Source of the DNA: Kappaphycus alvarezii
Taxonomy: Eukaryota > Rhodophyta > Florideophyceae > Gigartinales > Solieriaceae
Direction: 5' to 3'
DNA length: 64,000 nucleotides
Assembly (NCBI GenBank): GCA_002205965.3
Contig: NADL03000748.1
Coordinates: forward strand, 558,001 to 622,000
Positions 9,861-20,857 of the stretch are shown piece after piece. Each line of letters begins with the position of its first letter. Within the stretch, counting starts at the first letter, position 1. The position numbers and the translations under genes are program-made. The notes beneath the pieces are model-generated. The model made no database searches. It was given only the letters and a program-made list of their open reading frames with translations, and was not told the DNA's origin.

Positions 9861-10939
9861 GTGCGTGAAAGCAAGTACCGTGTTGCCTCGCTCATTCATG
9901 GAGCGGATGTTTGAGTGGTATGGCTGTATGGGGTTCGACTTGTTACAGGTCGCATTGGATGGGAGCTTGGGGTGGTTTAGAGTGTAGCGACAGGTGGGAC
10001 GTGGGTGGCTAGTCGGTGGCATGTAGTGGACATATCGTGTTGGCCGCTAAAGTTTCAGTCGCTTGTATGGCCCTTTGCGGGTTGCATGTGAGATCCGATA
10101 ATGTGTGGTGCCTTTTTTCTCGGGTCCATCGTGATTGGCACGCCGGATAGGCACATCCCGCACGCGATCCGCCCCGATGCACGTGGTGTTTGATATGCTG
10201 GCCCTGTCCTTGTTGGTGGTTTTGGCTTTTTTGCGCAACTGGAAATTCGATACCAAGGTGTATGTCTCGAGGTGAACGGTCGTTACAACGTCAAGGGGTG
10301 CCTTGGGAATGTCGTAAAACGATATAACAAGCTCTCTGCTCCACTACACCTGCTTGGAACTGTTCATTGGTTTGCAAGTCTGGTTTATTGGTGTATGGAA
10401 TGGCGAGGCTGTCTAGATTCACTCCATCATTGATCGAGCTGATCATTTTGCAATCATCCATAGTCCTCTAACTTCATCATCACAGAGCAAGCAAAAGGCG
10501 CGCATCCTCGCACTTTCCAACACTGTTCCTCGAACAACTGCCGTCCATCTATCGGGATCACCGTTTCTTTCCGACCTAACTCATCCAATGGCCAGCTACC
10601 GTCGAAACACATGATTGGCGACTCGATTCAACGAATCACAGCTATAAACAAGTTTCGTTTCTCAACCACTGGCAGACCATTTCTCATCATCCACCAAGTA
10701 TTGCATACAAACACTATGGACACAAACCAAAATTTTGTCATGCGGGTACCATAAGGGACCACAAGCCACAAACTAAACATACGGAAAATTCAAGGAATCG
10801 GGAACAAAGGGCACAATGCAACAAGACACAGGGACAAAACAAACAATTGCGGGTTGACACGCGACCGCTACAAGACAAGAAGATGTGCCCAACAAGCCAT
10901 GCGGCAGAAAGTGCCGCGGCTCGCAACGAAGCCAACATA
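9861..10939. other. Intergenic, nothing recognised
   Basis: This lies between the coiled-coil gene and the 3' end of the RS-domain gene. Frames here are short or are shadows. No RNA gene or repeat family seen. Confidence 0.4.
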
Positions 10940-12250
10940 TCATCTGCACAAGTCATCACTGTAATCACTACTCGTGGAAGAGCCGGCCCTGGATCCACGA
11001 GAACGACTCTTGCGAGATCCATGGCCTCTGCTGGAAGAGCGGTGACGACTGGCGGAACGATGGCGACTGGCAGACCGATGGCGACTGTGAGTACTGTGGT
11101 CACTTCCGCCACGAGATCGAGAACGACCGTCACGGGATTGGTGACGGTGATGATGGTGACTGTGATGATGATGGTGACGATGTCTCCTGGATCGACGACC
11201 GGCGAGGGTGTTTGCCAGTAGGACATCTGGATTACTACCCATACGTTGCGGATTGTTAAGGTAAACGTTCATGACCTTGACAAACGGATCGTTGATATCC
11301 TCCGGAATGGCACTTGGTGGAAGACCGCGAGTGGCCAAAAGAAGACCAGCCAGAAAGACATACTTGGAATACTTGTGACGGCTATCATGACCATGAGGCA
11401 TGGCACCGCCGTAATAATTTGCCTTTTCAATCAATCGGGCGAGATCACGATCGACAATAGCATCATAGGGATCTGGCAAGGCGTGGTAGAGTTCGGCCGG
11501 GGGAATCATTTCACGGACTGCGTGATTCTGCATAGGGCCATACGGAGTGATGAGAGGTGGGTGTGGTTGGATGCCCATGGGCCCGGGAACAAGCGGGCCA
11601 GGCGGGCCAAAGGGCGGGTGGGGACCGGGGATTGGAGGTGGGACTGCGAGATAGGGGAATGGGCGGGGAGATTGGGAGGGAAGAGTGGGAGGTGTTGGGG
11701 TGGGGGTGGATGCGGGAGAAGGGGGACTGGGGGTTGGTGAGGATGGGAGGGTAGGTATTGGGAGGGGGGGAGTGGTTGGAGAGGAGGGGGAGAACGGGCT
11801 GGGGGGCAGGGGCGAGGGAAGGTGCTGGGGAATGGGGTGCCATGGAGGGGGGGGAGTTGAATGTCGGTGTTTTGGGGTTGGGGGTAGTGAAAGACGGGTT
11901 GCATGGTTGGGTTGGTTGTTGGTGGAGGTGATGGGTTTGGGGAGTGTATGGGAGGGGAGGGGAAGTTTGGGTGCAAGAGTTGAGGGAGAGAAATGTGTTT
12001 GGAGGAAGGGGTGATGGAGCGCAGGTGGAAGGTGGAAGTTTTTCAAGGGTAATGAATGTGGCGGTGGAGGGGTGGTTAGGGGCGGGGGTTGAGAAAGGAA
12101 GGGATGATTGTTTGAAGCAAGTGTTGTCAAGGTGCGGGTGATTTGTATTTTGGTTTTCTTTTTTTTGTTTGTTTTGAAGGATTGTCGTGTTGTTTTCGAG
12201 TGTTGCGGCGGCGGTGTATGATTCACCGGTTTGCAGCTTTTGTATGGCAC
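10940..12250 (-). CDS. Pro-rich / RS-domain protein (start uncertain)
   Basis: The minus-strand frame is open for 436 codons but has no ATG before residue 225 (ATG at 11578). The true start is therefore either 11578 (212 residues) or in an upstream exon or frame. Residues 50-230 are almost pure Pro/Ser/Thr/His. Residues 240-348 look like a folded region ('PYDAIVDRDLARLIEKANYY', 'HKYSKYVFLAGLLLATRG', 'DPFVKVMNVYLNNPQ'). After a His-rich stretch, an Arg-Ser domain with repeats of 'RHRSAS' follows from about 365, and the protein ends 'SSDYSDDLCR'. RS domains are typical of nuclear splicing or RNA-processing factors; no RRM is visible, so the role is inferred only. The Pro-rich part could be partly non-coding. 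Confidence 0.55.
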   Translation of the reverse strand: MPYKSCKPVNHTPPPQHSKTTRQSFKTNKKKKTKIQITRTLTTLASNNHPFLSQPPPLTTPPPPHSLPLKNFHLPPALHHPFLQTHFSPSTLAPKLPLPSHTLPKPITSTNNQPNHATRLSLPPTPKHRHSTPPPPWHPIPQHLPSPLPPSPFSPSSPTTPPLPIPTLPSSPTPSPPSPASTPTPTPPTLPSQSPRPFPYLAVPPPIPGPHPPFGPPGPLVPGPMGIQPHPPLITPYGPMQNHAVREMIPPAELYHALPDPYDAIVDRDLARLIEKANYYGGAMPHGHDSRHKYSKYVFLAGLLLATRGLPPSAIPEDINDPFVKVMNVYLNNPQRMGSNPDVLLANTLAGRRSRRHRHHHHHSHHHHRHQSRDGRSRSRGGSDHSTHSRHRSASRHRSASRHRSSSRGHGSRKSRSRGSRAGSSTSSDYSDDLCR

Positions 12251-13015
12251 TACGCTGTGTCCTATCTGTGTGAATCAATTGTAACGGATAAGGCGTCCGA
12301 CAGGGCTCATCCGGGTTGAATGGAGCGAAAATTGTAAAAATAAATCCGTGTGTTTGCGTGCGGGTGGCAAGTGCCGCGGGAAATATTGGATTTGGAGAAT
12401 TTAAGGCTTGGTGGAAAGTACACTTTTGATACAGTCGCTGTGGCGGTCTAAGTGGAGTATAGTACAGTAGAGTACAGTAAAACTTGAGCATGTTTTGTTT
12501 TGATTCTGTCGTATCAAAAACTCCACTATTTTAGATTACAGTTATGCCTGCCAAGATACAATCGGACAGGTGCTGCTTTCGGATTGGCCGTGACCACTTT
12601 AGGGCGGAAGAACACCCCGCTACTTTCCGCCCGCCCTTTACAGTATTCTACAGTACAACTCAAACTATACTGTACGTTTTGTACAGAAAACCTCATGATC
12701 CTTGCGTCTCTACGCCGCTTGCTGATCGTTGGACGACGGCGACCCCAATTGCCAGCCCCGCTCCGTACTCAACTCGTCCAATCACAAGTGAAAACTACAC
12801 ATATTCCACAAAAGTACACGTGTGATACGAATCATGCACATGGATTTTGTCGAAACCTCCCCCTCGCCCACCTCCTCGTCACCCACTACAATGCTCTGAT
12901 CTGACCCCAGCCCGGCACGCTGCCTCTACAACCGTCTTGCCGACGCCAACGCCACCCGCACACATCATCCCGAATCATTCTCACACACCCGCCGCATTCC
13001 TCACACCACACCCTC
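12251..13015. other. Intergenic / divergent promoter region
   Basis: This separates the minus-strand RS-domain gene from plus-strand SHMT. GTACAGTA motifs occur at 12460-12480 and 12640-12690. No coding region credible. Confidence 0.4.
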
Positions 13016-14583
13016 ATGTCTCACCCAGTTGACCTACTCATCTCCTGTGCATTTGCCACCCCGCCGCATTTCCCATCATGGTGTGGCGTACGCGCCCGGA
13101 AAAGCTCGCCGTGTCGCGTGCCGCGTGGGCCCGCTTCACCCCGCCGTGGGTTGTCCGCAGTCGCTATGTCCTTGTCGGAGGCAAAGGTTGTTTCGCCGCT
13201 GGTGCGGGAGGAGGGTGTGTTGAGGGATGTGGATCCGGAGATGTATGCGCTGTTGCAGCGGGAGAAGAAGAGGCAGTGGAGGGGAATCGAGTTGATTGCC
13301 TCGGAGAATTTCACCTCGGCTGCTGTGCTTGAGACTTTGGGCTCGGTGTTTACTAACAAGTATTCGGAGGGTTATCCACGAAATAGGTATTATGGTGGCA
13401 ATTATGTTGTTGATGATATGGAGCTTTTGTGTCAACAGAGGGCTTTGGATGCGTTTGGGTTGGACCCGCAGGTTTGGGGCGTGAATGTTCAACCGTATTC
13501 GGGGTCCCCGGCCAATTTCGCAGTGTATACTGCTTTGTTGAATCCCCATGATCGTATCATGGGGCTTGATTTGCCGAGTGGCGGTCATTTGACACATGGC
13601 TTTTATACAAAGACAAGGAGAGTGTCGGCCACGAGTGTCTATTTTGAGAGCTTGCCCTATCAGGTTGGCCCTGACGGTCGTATCGATTATGAACAGATGA
13701 GAGAGAGGGCAAGGGTCTTTCGTCCAAAGTGTCTCATTGCGGGGGAAGCGCGTATCCGAGAGAATGGGACTATGCGACCATGAGAGACGTGGCTGATGAA
13801 AATGGTGCCTATTTGCTGGTGGATATGGCGCATGTTAGCGGCCTGGTTGCCACGGGCTGTGCGGACAGTCCGTTTGAAGTCGCAGATGTTGTTACGTCGA
13901 CTACACACAAATCTTTGCGGGGGCCAAGGGCAGGTATTATTTTCTTTCGTAAAAAGGCTTTAGCAAAGATTGGGGAGGGCGTGGATATTGAGAGTGCTAT
14001 TAATGGCGCAGTGTTTCCAGCATTGCAGGGGGGGCCGCATAATCATCAGATTGCCGCTTTGGCTGTGCAGTTGCGGGAGGTAAAGACGGACCGGTTTCGG
14101 GAGTATGGCAGAACGGTGGTGGGCAACGCAAAGGCGTTGGCGGAGGAGATGATTGCGTTGGGGTGTAAGCTGGTTACCGATGGAACGGATAATCATTTGG
14201 TGCTGTGGGACTTGCGCCCTCTGGGATTTTCGGGGAGCAAGGCGCAAGCTTTGTTTGACGAGTGCAGTATTACCGTGAATAAGAACGCAGTGCACGGGGA
14301 CAAGAGTGCAATGAACCCGGGAGGTGTTCGAATTGGGACTCCGGCAATGACAACTAGGGGTTTGAGTGAAGAGGATTTCAAGCAGGTGGCACGGTTTTTG
14401 TGGAGGGGTGTGCAGATTGGATTGAGCATACAGGAAGAGACAGGTAAGAAGTTGGTTGACTTTAAACAGGGGCTGCATGGGAACGAAGACCTGGCGCAGT
14501 TACGGAAGGAGGTCGAGTCTTTTGCGACTTCATTCAACATGCCCGGAGTCGACGTGGAGAGTTTACGATACAATCAGTCGTAG
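13016..14583 (+). CDS. SHMT: Serine hydroxymethyltransferase (frame broken by one base at 13741-13745)
   Basis: PLP enzyme that interconverts serine plus tetrahydrofolate and glycine plus methylene-tetrahydrofolate. From the ATG at 13166 the conserved core runs as usual: '[12 protein letters not shown]', '[16 protein letters not shown]', '[16 protein letters not shown]', then 'DMAHVSGL' and the PLP-lysine segment '[14 protein letters not shown]', '[13 protein letters not shown]', '[16 protein letters not shown]'. The frame changes in a run of five G (13741-13745): one further G would join 'KCLIAG' to '[10 protein letters not shown]', giving about 472 residues, the usual length. The open region from the ATG at 13016 adds 50 Arg/Ser/Pro-rich residues ending 'RRGLSAVA', which could be an organelle presequence, so mitochondrial or plastid targeting is plausible. 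Most likely a functional gene with an assembly indel; a real frameshift cannot be excluded. Confidence 0.93.
13741..13745. other. Homopolymer frame break in SHMT
   Basis: A run of five G marks where the SHMT frame changes by one base. All conserved blocks on both sides are intact, which argues for a missing base in the assembly. Confidence 0.75.
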
Positions 14584-14977
14584 GGATAAATGTTGTGTGC
14601 AGATGGTGACGATGCCTTTACTTGAAAGTTTTGTAAATGCGTGGCAGCGCATGTAGCGCTAGTCGCTGGTATTTGAAAGAATCACGTCGGGTCGTTGCTA
14701 GTTCCAAGATGGTCTTCGTTCCTGATGATATAGCGCTGTTTGTTGCTAGCGTATTGGAACAGCAACGGCTGTGGATGACTATAGGGCCGTAATCCTTTTT
14801 TCCTCCAGTCTCAAGTTTATACTGCTAGCTTCTGACAACTGCTTGTGAGATGACTGCTTGTAAATGCATGTACAGAAATTCAAACGATGAGTTGCTAAAG
14901 TCACCATACGGTGGCGTTGACATCTGCTAGTCGAGTGAGCTGGGACAAAGCGGCTCAGCAAGCGGGCGACTCCGTTG
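14584..14977. other. Short convergent intergenic region
   Basis: 394 bp between the stop codons of SHMT (plus) and the propeller-like gene (minus). It must hold both 3' ends. No other feature seen. Confidence 0.5.
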
Positions 14978-16164
14978 CTACTTTCGCGGTGTTGGGGTTT
15001 GTTTTTGATTTATTGAGAAATCATCAAGCATATCTCTATCTGTTTGAGCGCAGTCAGCAGGACTCAGGAGATTCGATATGAACATATTGCACATGTATGT
15101 CCAAGTGTAGTGGGTGTAACAAGTGGAATCGCAGAGGTTTGCGTGATGAGGCGGTAGTTTACTCAGAGTCCTGGCGAGACTGGTTGAGAGGGTGCGACGC
15201 GGGGAAGGGCCAAGCGGCTGGTATGAGTGGTATGAGTGCATGGTCACCACGAACCCAAACGTAAACACCTGATTTGCAGACACAGACGTCCGTGATAACA
15301 AGAGTTTCCGCGGGTTGTCAGAAACGAGCTTCGAATGAGCCCAGGTAGGGGTGGTGATATCGGCAAAGAGGATTAAGTCAGTGCCAGTTACGAAAACAGC
15401 GCGGGTTTGGGATTCGTCCAGGGCGAAGAAGGTGCCGGAGCGGGTGGCAAAGGTCGGACATGAAATAAGAGCGGGGCTTTTGGGAAGGGGGAATGTATGG
15501 CGCCAGAGGAGAGTTGCGTTCGGTGAGTATGCCAAGAGCTCGCCGCTCCACCAGGCGACGACGAGTGCGGTGGAGGTAAAGGAGATTTGAGTTATTCGGT
15601 CAGCGAGATGCAGTTTGTTTGGGAGGGGGACCATATGAGTTGCGGGGAGTCAAGGTCATTGTAGATGGCGATTTGCCCAGTGAGATTGGCGGCAGCAATG
15701 CAAGCTTTGGGATTGATGGATACGGCTATGCAGAAATGTCCAGTGGTGGAAGGGAGAAGGGAGAGTGGGGAAAACTTGTATGGAGGTTTGAGGGAAAGGG
15801 AAGTTACATGCACGCCGTTTTGGGAGGCGAGGGCCACAAGGTGGGAGGTGGGAGTTAGAGACAGGGCCATGGAGAGGGACTCAAAGGGAAGAGGAGTGGG
15901 ATGGGAGACGGGTGCGTCGGGAGGGATCTGGAAGTAGAGGGTTTTGTTGTGGGTGTAGGCGAACCGGTTGCCGTCAAAGGCGGCGTGCGAGGTGGACGGC
16001 GCGGGGTGTGCAGGGTCGCACGGTAGGTTTGGTGGGTTGGATATGGTGTGCGTGGTGCTTGTTAGAATGGAGACTAGGGAGCTTGTGGGGTGCGAGGAAA
16101 GAGAGTTGACCAAACCGGGAAGGGGATGAGGTGGGATTGCGGGTGCGGCGGACGACGACGACAT
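14978..16164 (-). CDS. Beta-propeller (WD40-like) protein, one-base frame break at 15625-15629
   Basis: From the ATG at 16164 a 190-codon frame begins 'MSSSSAAPAIPPHPLPGLV' and carries propeller-like strands ('SHAAFDGNRFAYTHNKTLYF', 'LVALASQNGVHVTSL', 'CIAAANLTGQIAIYND'). It runs out just after a C5 run on the coding strand. One more base there would continue in the second frame ('NKLHLADRITQISF', 'LVVAWWSGELLAYSP', 'TFFALDESQTRAVFVTGTD') to the stop at 14978. The joined product is about 395 residues. Strand-turn-strand repeats with Gly/Asp turns suggest a WD40-like propeller, normally a protein-interaction scaffold; I cannot name the family. A likely in-frame intron lies near the 3' end. Confidence 0.65.
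15040..15162 (-). other. Candidate 123-nt intron near the 3' end of the propeller gene
   Basis: On the minus strand the segment starts 'GTAAAC' and ends 'TGCTGACTGCGCTCAAACAG', with a good branch-point-like 'CTGAC' 15 nt before the AG. Its length is a multiple of three and it contains no stop, so the reading frame is kept with or without removal. Cys/Tyr/Thr/Met-rich translation of this part looks unlike the flanking protein. Confidence 0.5.
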
Positions 16165-16712
16165 CGGGAAAGACTGGGATCGGTTGGGACGACCAGGTCT
16201 TGGCGTCTCTACACAGTCTCAAGGCGACGGCAGCATGGCGCGGATCAAGAGAAGGTGGCTTTGTGTTTCTTAAACTTTAAAATACGGTTTAAACACTATT
16301 GGGATCAACACAAAAACTAATGATCCACACCTACGGTATATCTGATCAAGACGCGTACATACGGTATGCACACCCATCGGATCAACCACTGATCCACACC
16401 TATCGGATCAAAACACTGATTTAAAATATGAATTTCACATCCAACATTCGACAATGCGATATTGGGGCCACTTCTGAAAACACAAAGACGCTAAATAGTA
16501 CATAAAATTTGTGTAAAATGTACACAAAATGGGGACACCAAAATGGGTGACATGGTTGGGACCTCGCCTTGTCGAGCAAACTTGATCCCACACCCAAACA
16601 CCCAAATTTGGCGCACTTTATCAGTTTTGCGCCAAACCAGTTCGAACGACCCGCTGTTATCCTCAGCGAACAGAACGCCTCCGTCAATGAGCCATCCTCC
16701 CTGGCTTCTGGC
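16165..16712. other. Intergenic with short direct repeats
   Basis: At 16320-16425 short units built on 'tgatccacacctacgg' and 'cggatcaa' recur two to three times. The rest (16440-16712) is a unique-looking prelude to the large inverted repeat. No gene. Confidence 0.4.
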
Positions 16713-17119
16713 GGCGTCATCGTATTGGGTCAGGTCTTTGGTGGAAGCCGGTAAGAATTTGGCGCACAACTTGTTCGAGGCGGCACTGGACGCAAGGAAT
16801 GAAGCAGCGCCAACGTCTTTCGCTGATGTAAAGCCAATTCCCAAAGTCGGCTTTTTGTCCTCGATCGGCGTCGATCAGCTTGACCGGCCTCGATCGACTT
16901 GATGAGCAAGGACAACCTCGTCTTCGATCGGCCTCGATCAGCTTGATCGGCCTCGATCGCTTAATGAGCAAGGACAAAAAGCCGACTTTGGGAATTGGCT
17001 TGACATCAGCGAAAGACGTTGGCGCTGCTTCATTCCTTGCGTCCAGTGCCGCCTCGAACAAGTTGTGCGCCAAATTCTTACCGGCTTCCACTAAAGACCT
17101 GACCCAATACGATGACGCC
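16713..17119. repeat. Large inverted repeat, 149-bp arms, GATCGAGGCC-type tandem spacer
   Basis: The left arm 16713-16861 is nearly perfectly complementary to the right arm 16971-17119 (symmetry axis at 16916; for example 'ccaattcccaaagtcgg' pairs with 'ccgactttgggaattgg'). The 109-bp spacer holds two tandem units of about 55-60 bp with repeated 'cggcctcgatc', each ending 'gatgagcaaggac'-like. Each arm encodes the same short frame ('SLVEAGKNLAHNLFEAALDARNEAA'), in opposite directions. The structure could form a long hairpin. The LINE reverse-transcriptase remnant starts immediately after the right arm, so a palindromic insertion by-product or a foldback element is likely. Confidence 0.8.
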
Positions 17120-17229
17120 CTCGAAGCTTTTGACATATAGAATGCCTCCTGTCGATCTTCGGATAGACTTCCGTTTAGCAACTTCTGCTCAAACAACCCA
17201 CCACCACAGAAGAAGCTTACGGCAACGCG

Positions 17230-18397
17230 TCAGCACCGTCTCATCCCGAACAAGAACAGGCCAATATAAGACGAGCGACAAAACTGGCCAAGGACGTTGC
17301 GTACGGAAAGGCGGCACAGGCATTACGGTCACTGGGAGTGCTACCGGCTACCCCCGGCGTCGTCGAAACACTCCTCCCGAAGCACCCGCAAAAACCCCAG
17401 AAACCGAGATGGCGGCCAGCATCGCACCCAGCGGCGCCCCCGACCTTCCACAGAATACCACAGAGGAAGTTCTTGGAGCCATCAGGCGCTTCAAACCGGG
17501 TTCCTCCCTCGGCGGTTCGGGTCTTTGGCCATGCCACCTTGCAGGACTGGTACGAGTCCCATCATCTTCGGCCAATTCTGGCTTCTTAGCAACGCTCACA
17601 ACAGTGGTAAACATCCTGGCAACAGGCAAAGCCCCAGTCGCACTCTTCCCGTGGATCGCCGGAGCCCCTCTTATACTACTGGCTAAAATGGATAACATGC
17701 CAAGGCCATTTGCTGTGGGTGAAACTCTCCGTCGACTGACTGGAAGCTGCCTCATAAAGAGAGTATCTTCGAAGGCCGCCAAATACCTCCAACCGCTACA
17801 AGTAGGGATCGCTACCCGGTCAGGGGCGGATACAGTTGTTCATGGAATTAGAAGAATGGTTCAGGAATACGGGAGTAGTTCAGATTATGGAATGCTAGCC
17901 GTAGTCTTGAAGAATGCGTTTAATCTGTGCAGCCGCTCCGCATTCCTCCAGGCGGTTAGCCACATTCTTCCGGAACTCCTGCCTTAGGTCTCCTACTGCT
18001 ATACAAACGAGCCGGCGTTTCTGTGGATCGGGGAGCACATTATCCGGAGTGTCTGCGGGACGCAACAAGGAGATAACCTTGCGGACTCCTGTTTGACCTG
18101 GCGTTGCATCCTATCGTCCTCAGAATACTGGAACTCCTTGGTTCACAGGACGAAAAAGACGGGACAGTGGCCAAGTTACTGCTTCAACTCTGGTACCACG
18201 ACGACGGGTACCTTATTGCGCGCCACGACCAACTCGCTACTGTGGTCGACACCCTATCCTCGGGGAATGCGAGGCGCCGGGGGGCCACTTGTAGCCATCA
18301 AAATGCGCCATTTGGTGGCCTACAGTCCCACCGCAGCCAGTTCAAGACGCTTTACCAGCCGAAGACCGTAAGGACAAATATACACGTAGAGTACTAA
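17230..18397 (+). mobile_element. Degenerate LINE reverse transcriptase (third copy)
   Basis: RT signatures appear in order: a pre-RT segment 'VLGAIRRFKPGSSLGGSGLW' (about 17470), 'RPFAVGETLRRLTGSCLIKR' (about 17705), motif A read as 'LAVVLKNAFN' (about 17895; the catalytic Asp is replaced), then after a stop at 17985 and a frame change 'CGTQQGDNL' (motif B, about 18055) and 'LWYHDDGYLIA' (motif C, about 18190, with the two Asp intact). The C-terminal domains are missing. Frame changes and the stop make it a relic. It is a different family from the copies at 3-7 kb. Confidence 0.8.
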
Positions 18398-20058
18398 CAT
18401 GTATACAGGTACGGATGTGGATAATTTGATCCAAGGGCATCAATTTCATTTATTTACTGAGAAACAAAATTTTAGTAAGATTTCAGGTGTTCAACCGTCG
18501 GAGATCTTTTTTCTGCTTGCATGGCAAGATACCCTACGAGCTGAAGTTTGACATGTTGGCATATTTGATCATCATTTTTAAACTGCAGTACAGAAAAGGA
18601 TTCTCCAGCTTGTACAGTATTACTGTAAAAACTGCGTTCAGTACTCAAAGGAACCGAACAAGATATTCAGAACAGTGATAAAACGGCAGCCATAAACGGC
18701 AGCCGAGCTTTGAAGAAAAAACCGCCACCACGCTCAGCACTCAGATCATAATTGCGGAGATTCTTCTATGCAAATAAAATTAAACTTAAAGACCTCTTCG
18801 AAGACTAAAACTGATTCTTCATAACTAAAATATGGTCAGGATCAAGCGTTTTCAAACACGCTCCTGCTGGGCTTCAATTATGTCAAAAAACTGACGAGGC
18901 ATAAGTGCATAAACCTGAAGGAGCAAGACATGAGGGAAAGGTGCTCTTGTCCTGTAGTCTCTCTAGTTGCAGATATAGTAGCTTTGCGTAAGCTTAAAGA
19001 ACCATTTTCGAAATAGAAAGTAATATCTTGTGACAGTTGGTGTCTTCGAGCTGCTTTAGATCCTTTATGACTGGAGCCGATAAGTCTTACAACTTACAAA
19101 CTACTCAACTGAATCACGTACTGTGATACTGTGAACTTTCTCTTTTCCATCTTAATGATGGTAAAAATATCATCAGTTTCAGCAGAGGCAAGTACTTCGA
19201 TGGAGTCAAGAGGCCCGACTATATCCACTATACTTTTCGCACTGTCTTGCATTCTCGGTCCCGGTTCAAGTCGCTAAACCCACATTCAACGGCTGGAAGT
19301 ATTCGGCTGCTCTCATGGACACTCTTCGCTATAAACAGCTTCTGACCACCCTTCATAGGGTTTCTATAACCGCAATTTGCCTAAGGGACGTGTCCTTTTT
19401 GGCTAGTGCCGTAAGGGGGTCACGATTGATCCATGGAGAAGTGCAGCGGGCGCTCTTCCAGAGGCCATTGCCTTGACCAATTTCGCAATGGCCTGTAGAT
19501 ATCCCGACTGTAACGCGGAGGAAGGCGCTCACAAAAGCTCCAGAGGGTCGCATGGCTTAAATCCTGAGATCCCGACTGCAGATCTTGGCTTAGAGGCTCG
19601 AATAGCTCTAAGAAATTCTCCCTTTGTTTAAGTCTCAAAATACAGAGTAATGTTCCTCTTCAATAATGGTCGCCCCTCTGCTGACAATTTCCGGCGCATG
19701 TAAGGGTTATTTGTCGATAAGGGCTTGAGTCACGCTGGCCGTAGCAGGGAAAACCCATCAGAATTCAGGACTTGAGCTGCTTTATCTTATCCGCCTTCTT
19801 TGGCGAGCCTAGTTGCCCTCCGCACATTGATTTCGTTTTGCTCGGCGGAGGTGGCCTGCTGATCTCCCTGGCTAGTGGCCTGCTTTCATGCATCTCTCCG
19901 CAGCGTTTCATACTCCCCTGCCCTTCTCAATTGTATCCTGTGCGTCATTCTGTCCGCATTGGATTGTTTCAGATACTCCGTGATAAGGGGAAAGTTCCTC
20001 CCCCATATTACTGTGTCGGCATACCTTTTTGAGTCGATTGTGGTTGTCTGGAAAACTA
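18398..20058. other. Intergenic, AT-rich, no gene recognised
   Basis: Short unsupported frames only. GTACAG motifs occur at 18590-18635. Nothing else identified in 1.66 kb. Confidence 0.4.
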
Positions 20059-20344
20059 TGGGATAGATCGGATACATCTTCCAAGCGTAAAAACCCAAAC
20101 CTTCCCCCGTAATATCATAGTAATGGTGCCTGAATACGTGAGGTTGGCCAGCAGAAGCGAAGGGAACAGGGTTACTTCGGCAAAAGGCTGCGTTTTGTCC
20201 GTATTTCCTGGTGTGCATGCCTAGGCTGCATCTGTCTAGATCATTGATTCCGCATACAATAAGGATTTGCACCCGCGGAATTTGGTTACAAGAGGGGAAA
20301 GGTTTGGGTTTTTTACTCTTGGAAGATATATCCGACCTATCCCA
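20059..20344. mobile_element. MITE-like element with ~48-bp terminal inverted repeats
   Basis: The left end (20059 onward, 'tgggatagatcgg...') and the right end (finishing at 20344, '...ccgacctatccca') are inverted copies over about 48 bp with few mismatches, both containing 'atcttccaag' and 'aaacccaaacc'. The 190-bp interior has no coding frame. Size and structure (286 bp) fit a non-autonomous DNA element. No clear target-site duplication is visible, so the exact ends are uncertain. Confidence 0.6.
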
Positions 20345-20849
20345 GGAATGCAGGTGTGTATGTACTGTGTGTTAGCTGGATTTCGCTGCTCTCAACCGTT
20401 GGAACCATGAGGATTCTCCTATTACGAACTTATCACAGCATGAAACCTCGTCATGCGGCCGGTGGCTCATTTTCACTTCCAGCCATACTGTATGCACCTC
20501 TCTGAGGCCTACACTTCAGACTTCTTCAGCTTCTTATCAATTCGTATTTGGTAACGGCATTTTACATGTACTTTCCAAACATTGAACTTCCAAACCCCCC
20601 CACTTTTACACGTGACAAGCATTCTATTCATAATTTGTGATCGGAACGCATTGGGTTTCGACACTCCGCGTTGGCAGAAGCCTCCAATGCGGGTTATCTG
20701 CTGGCTGGCCTCCCACCGGCATTCTATTAGATTGTTGATCGCGCCGGCTTTCTACAGCAATGACTTCGACATTGCCTTCGCAGCGATTCTGCATTTTTTA
20801 GCCAACCTCCATATCAACCCCACTTCTCCCTAGGGTTCAATTCCTCCCC
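20345..20849. other. Upstream region of the helicase gene
   Basis: No gene recognised. The region leads into the TATA box at 20850. Confidence 0.3.
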
Positions 20850-20857
20850 TATATAAA
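20850..20857 (+). promoter_or_regulatory. TATA box of the helicase gene
   Basis: A perfect TATATAAA in a GC-richer context. The first ATG downstream of the expected start site (about 20880) is the helicase ATG at 21159, which supports both calls. A GTAAGT at 20969 in the leader could be the 5' end of a leader intron. Confidence 0.65.

Noticed and set aside
11246..12141. Gly/Trp-rich plus-strand frames
   Set aside because: Shadows of the Pro-rich/RS gene on the minus strand.
13029..13332. Alternative Arg-rich N-terminal frames for SHMT (for example from the ATG at 13078)
   Set aside because: They run out of frame with the conserved SHMT core. One could be a presequence only if another indel exists, which I cannot show.
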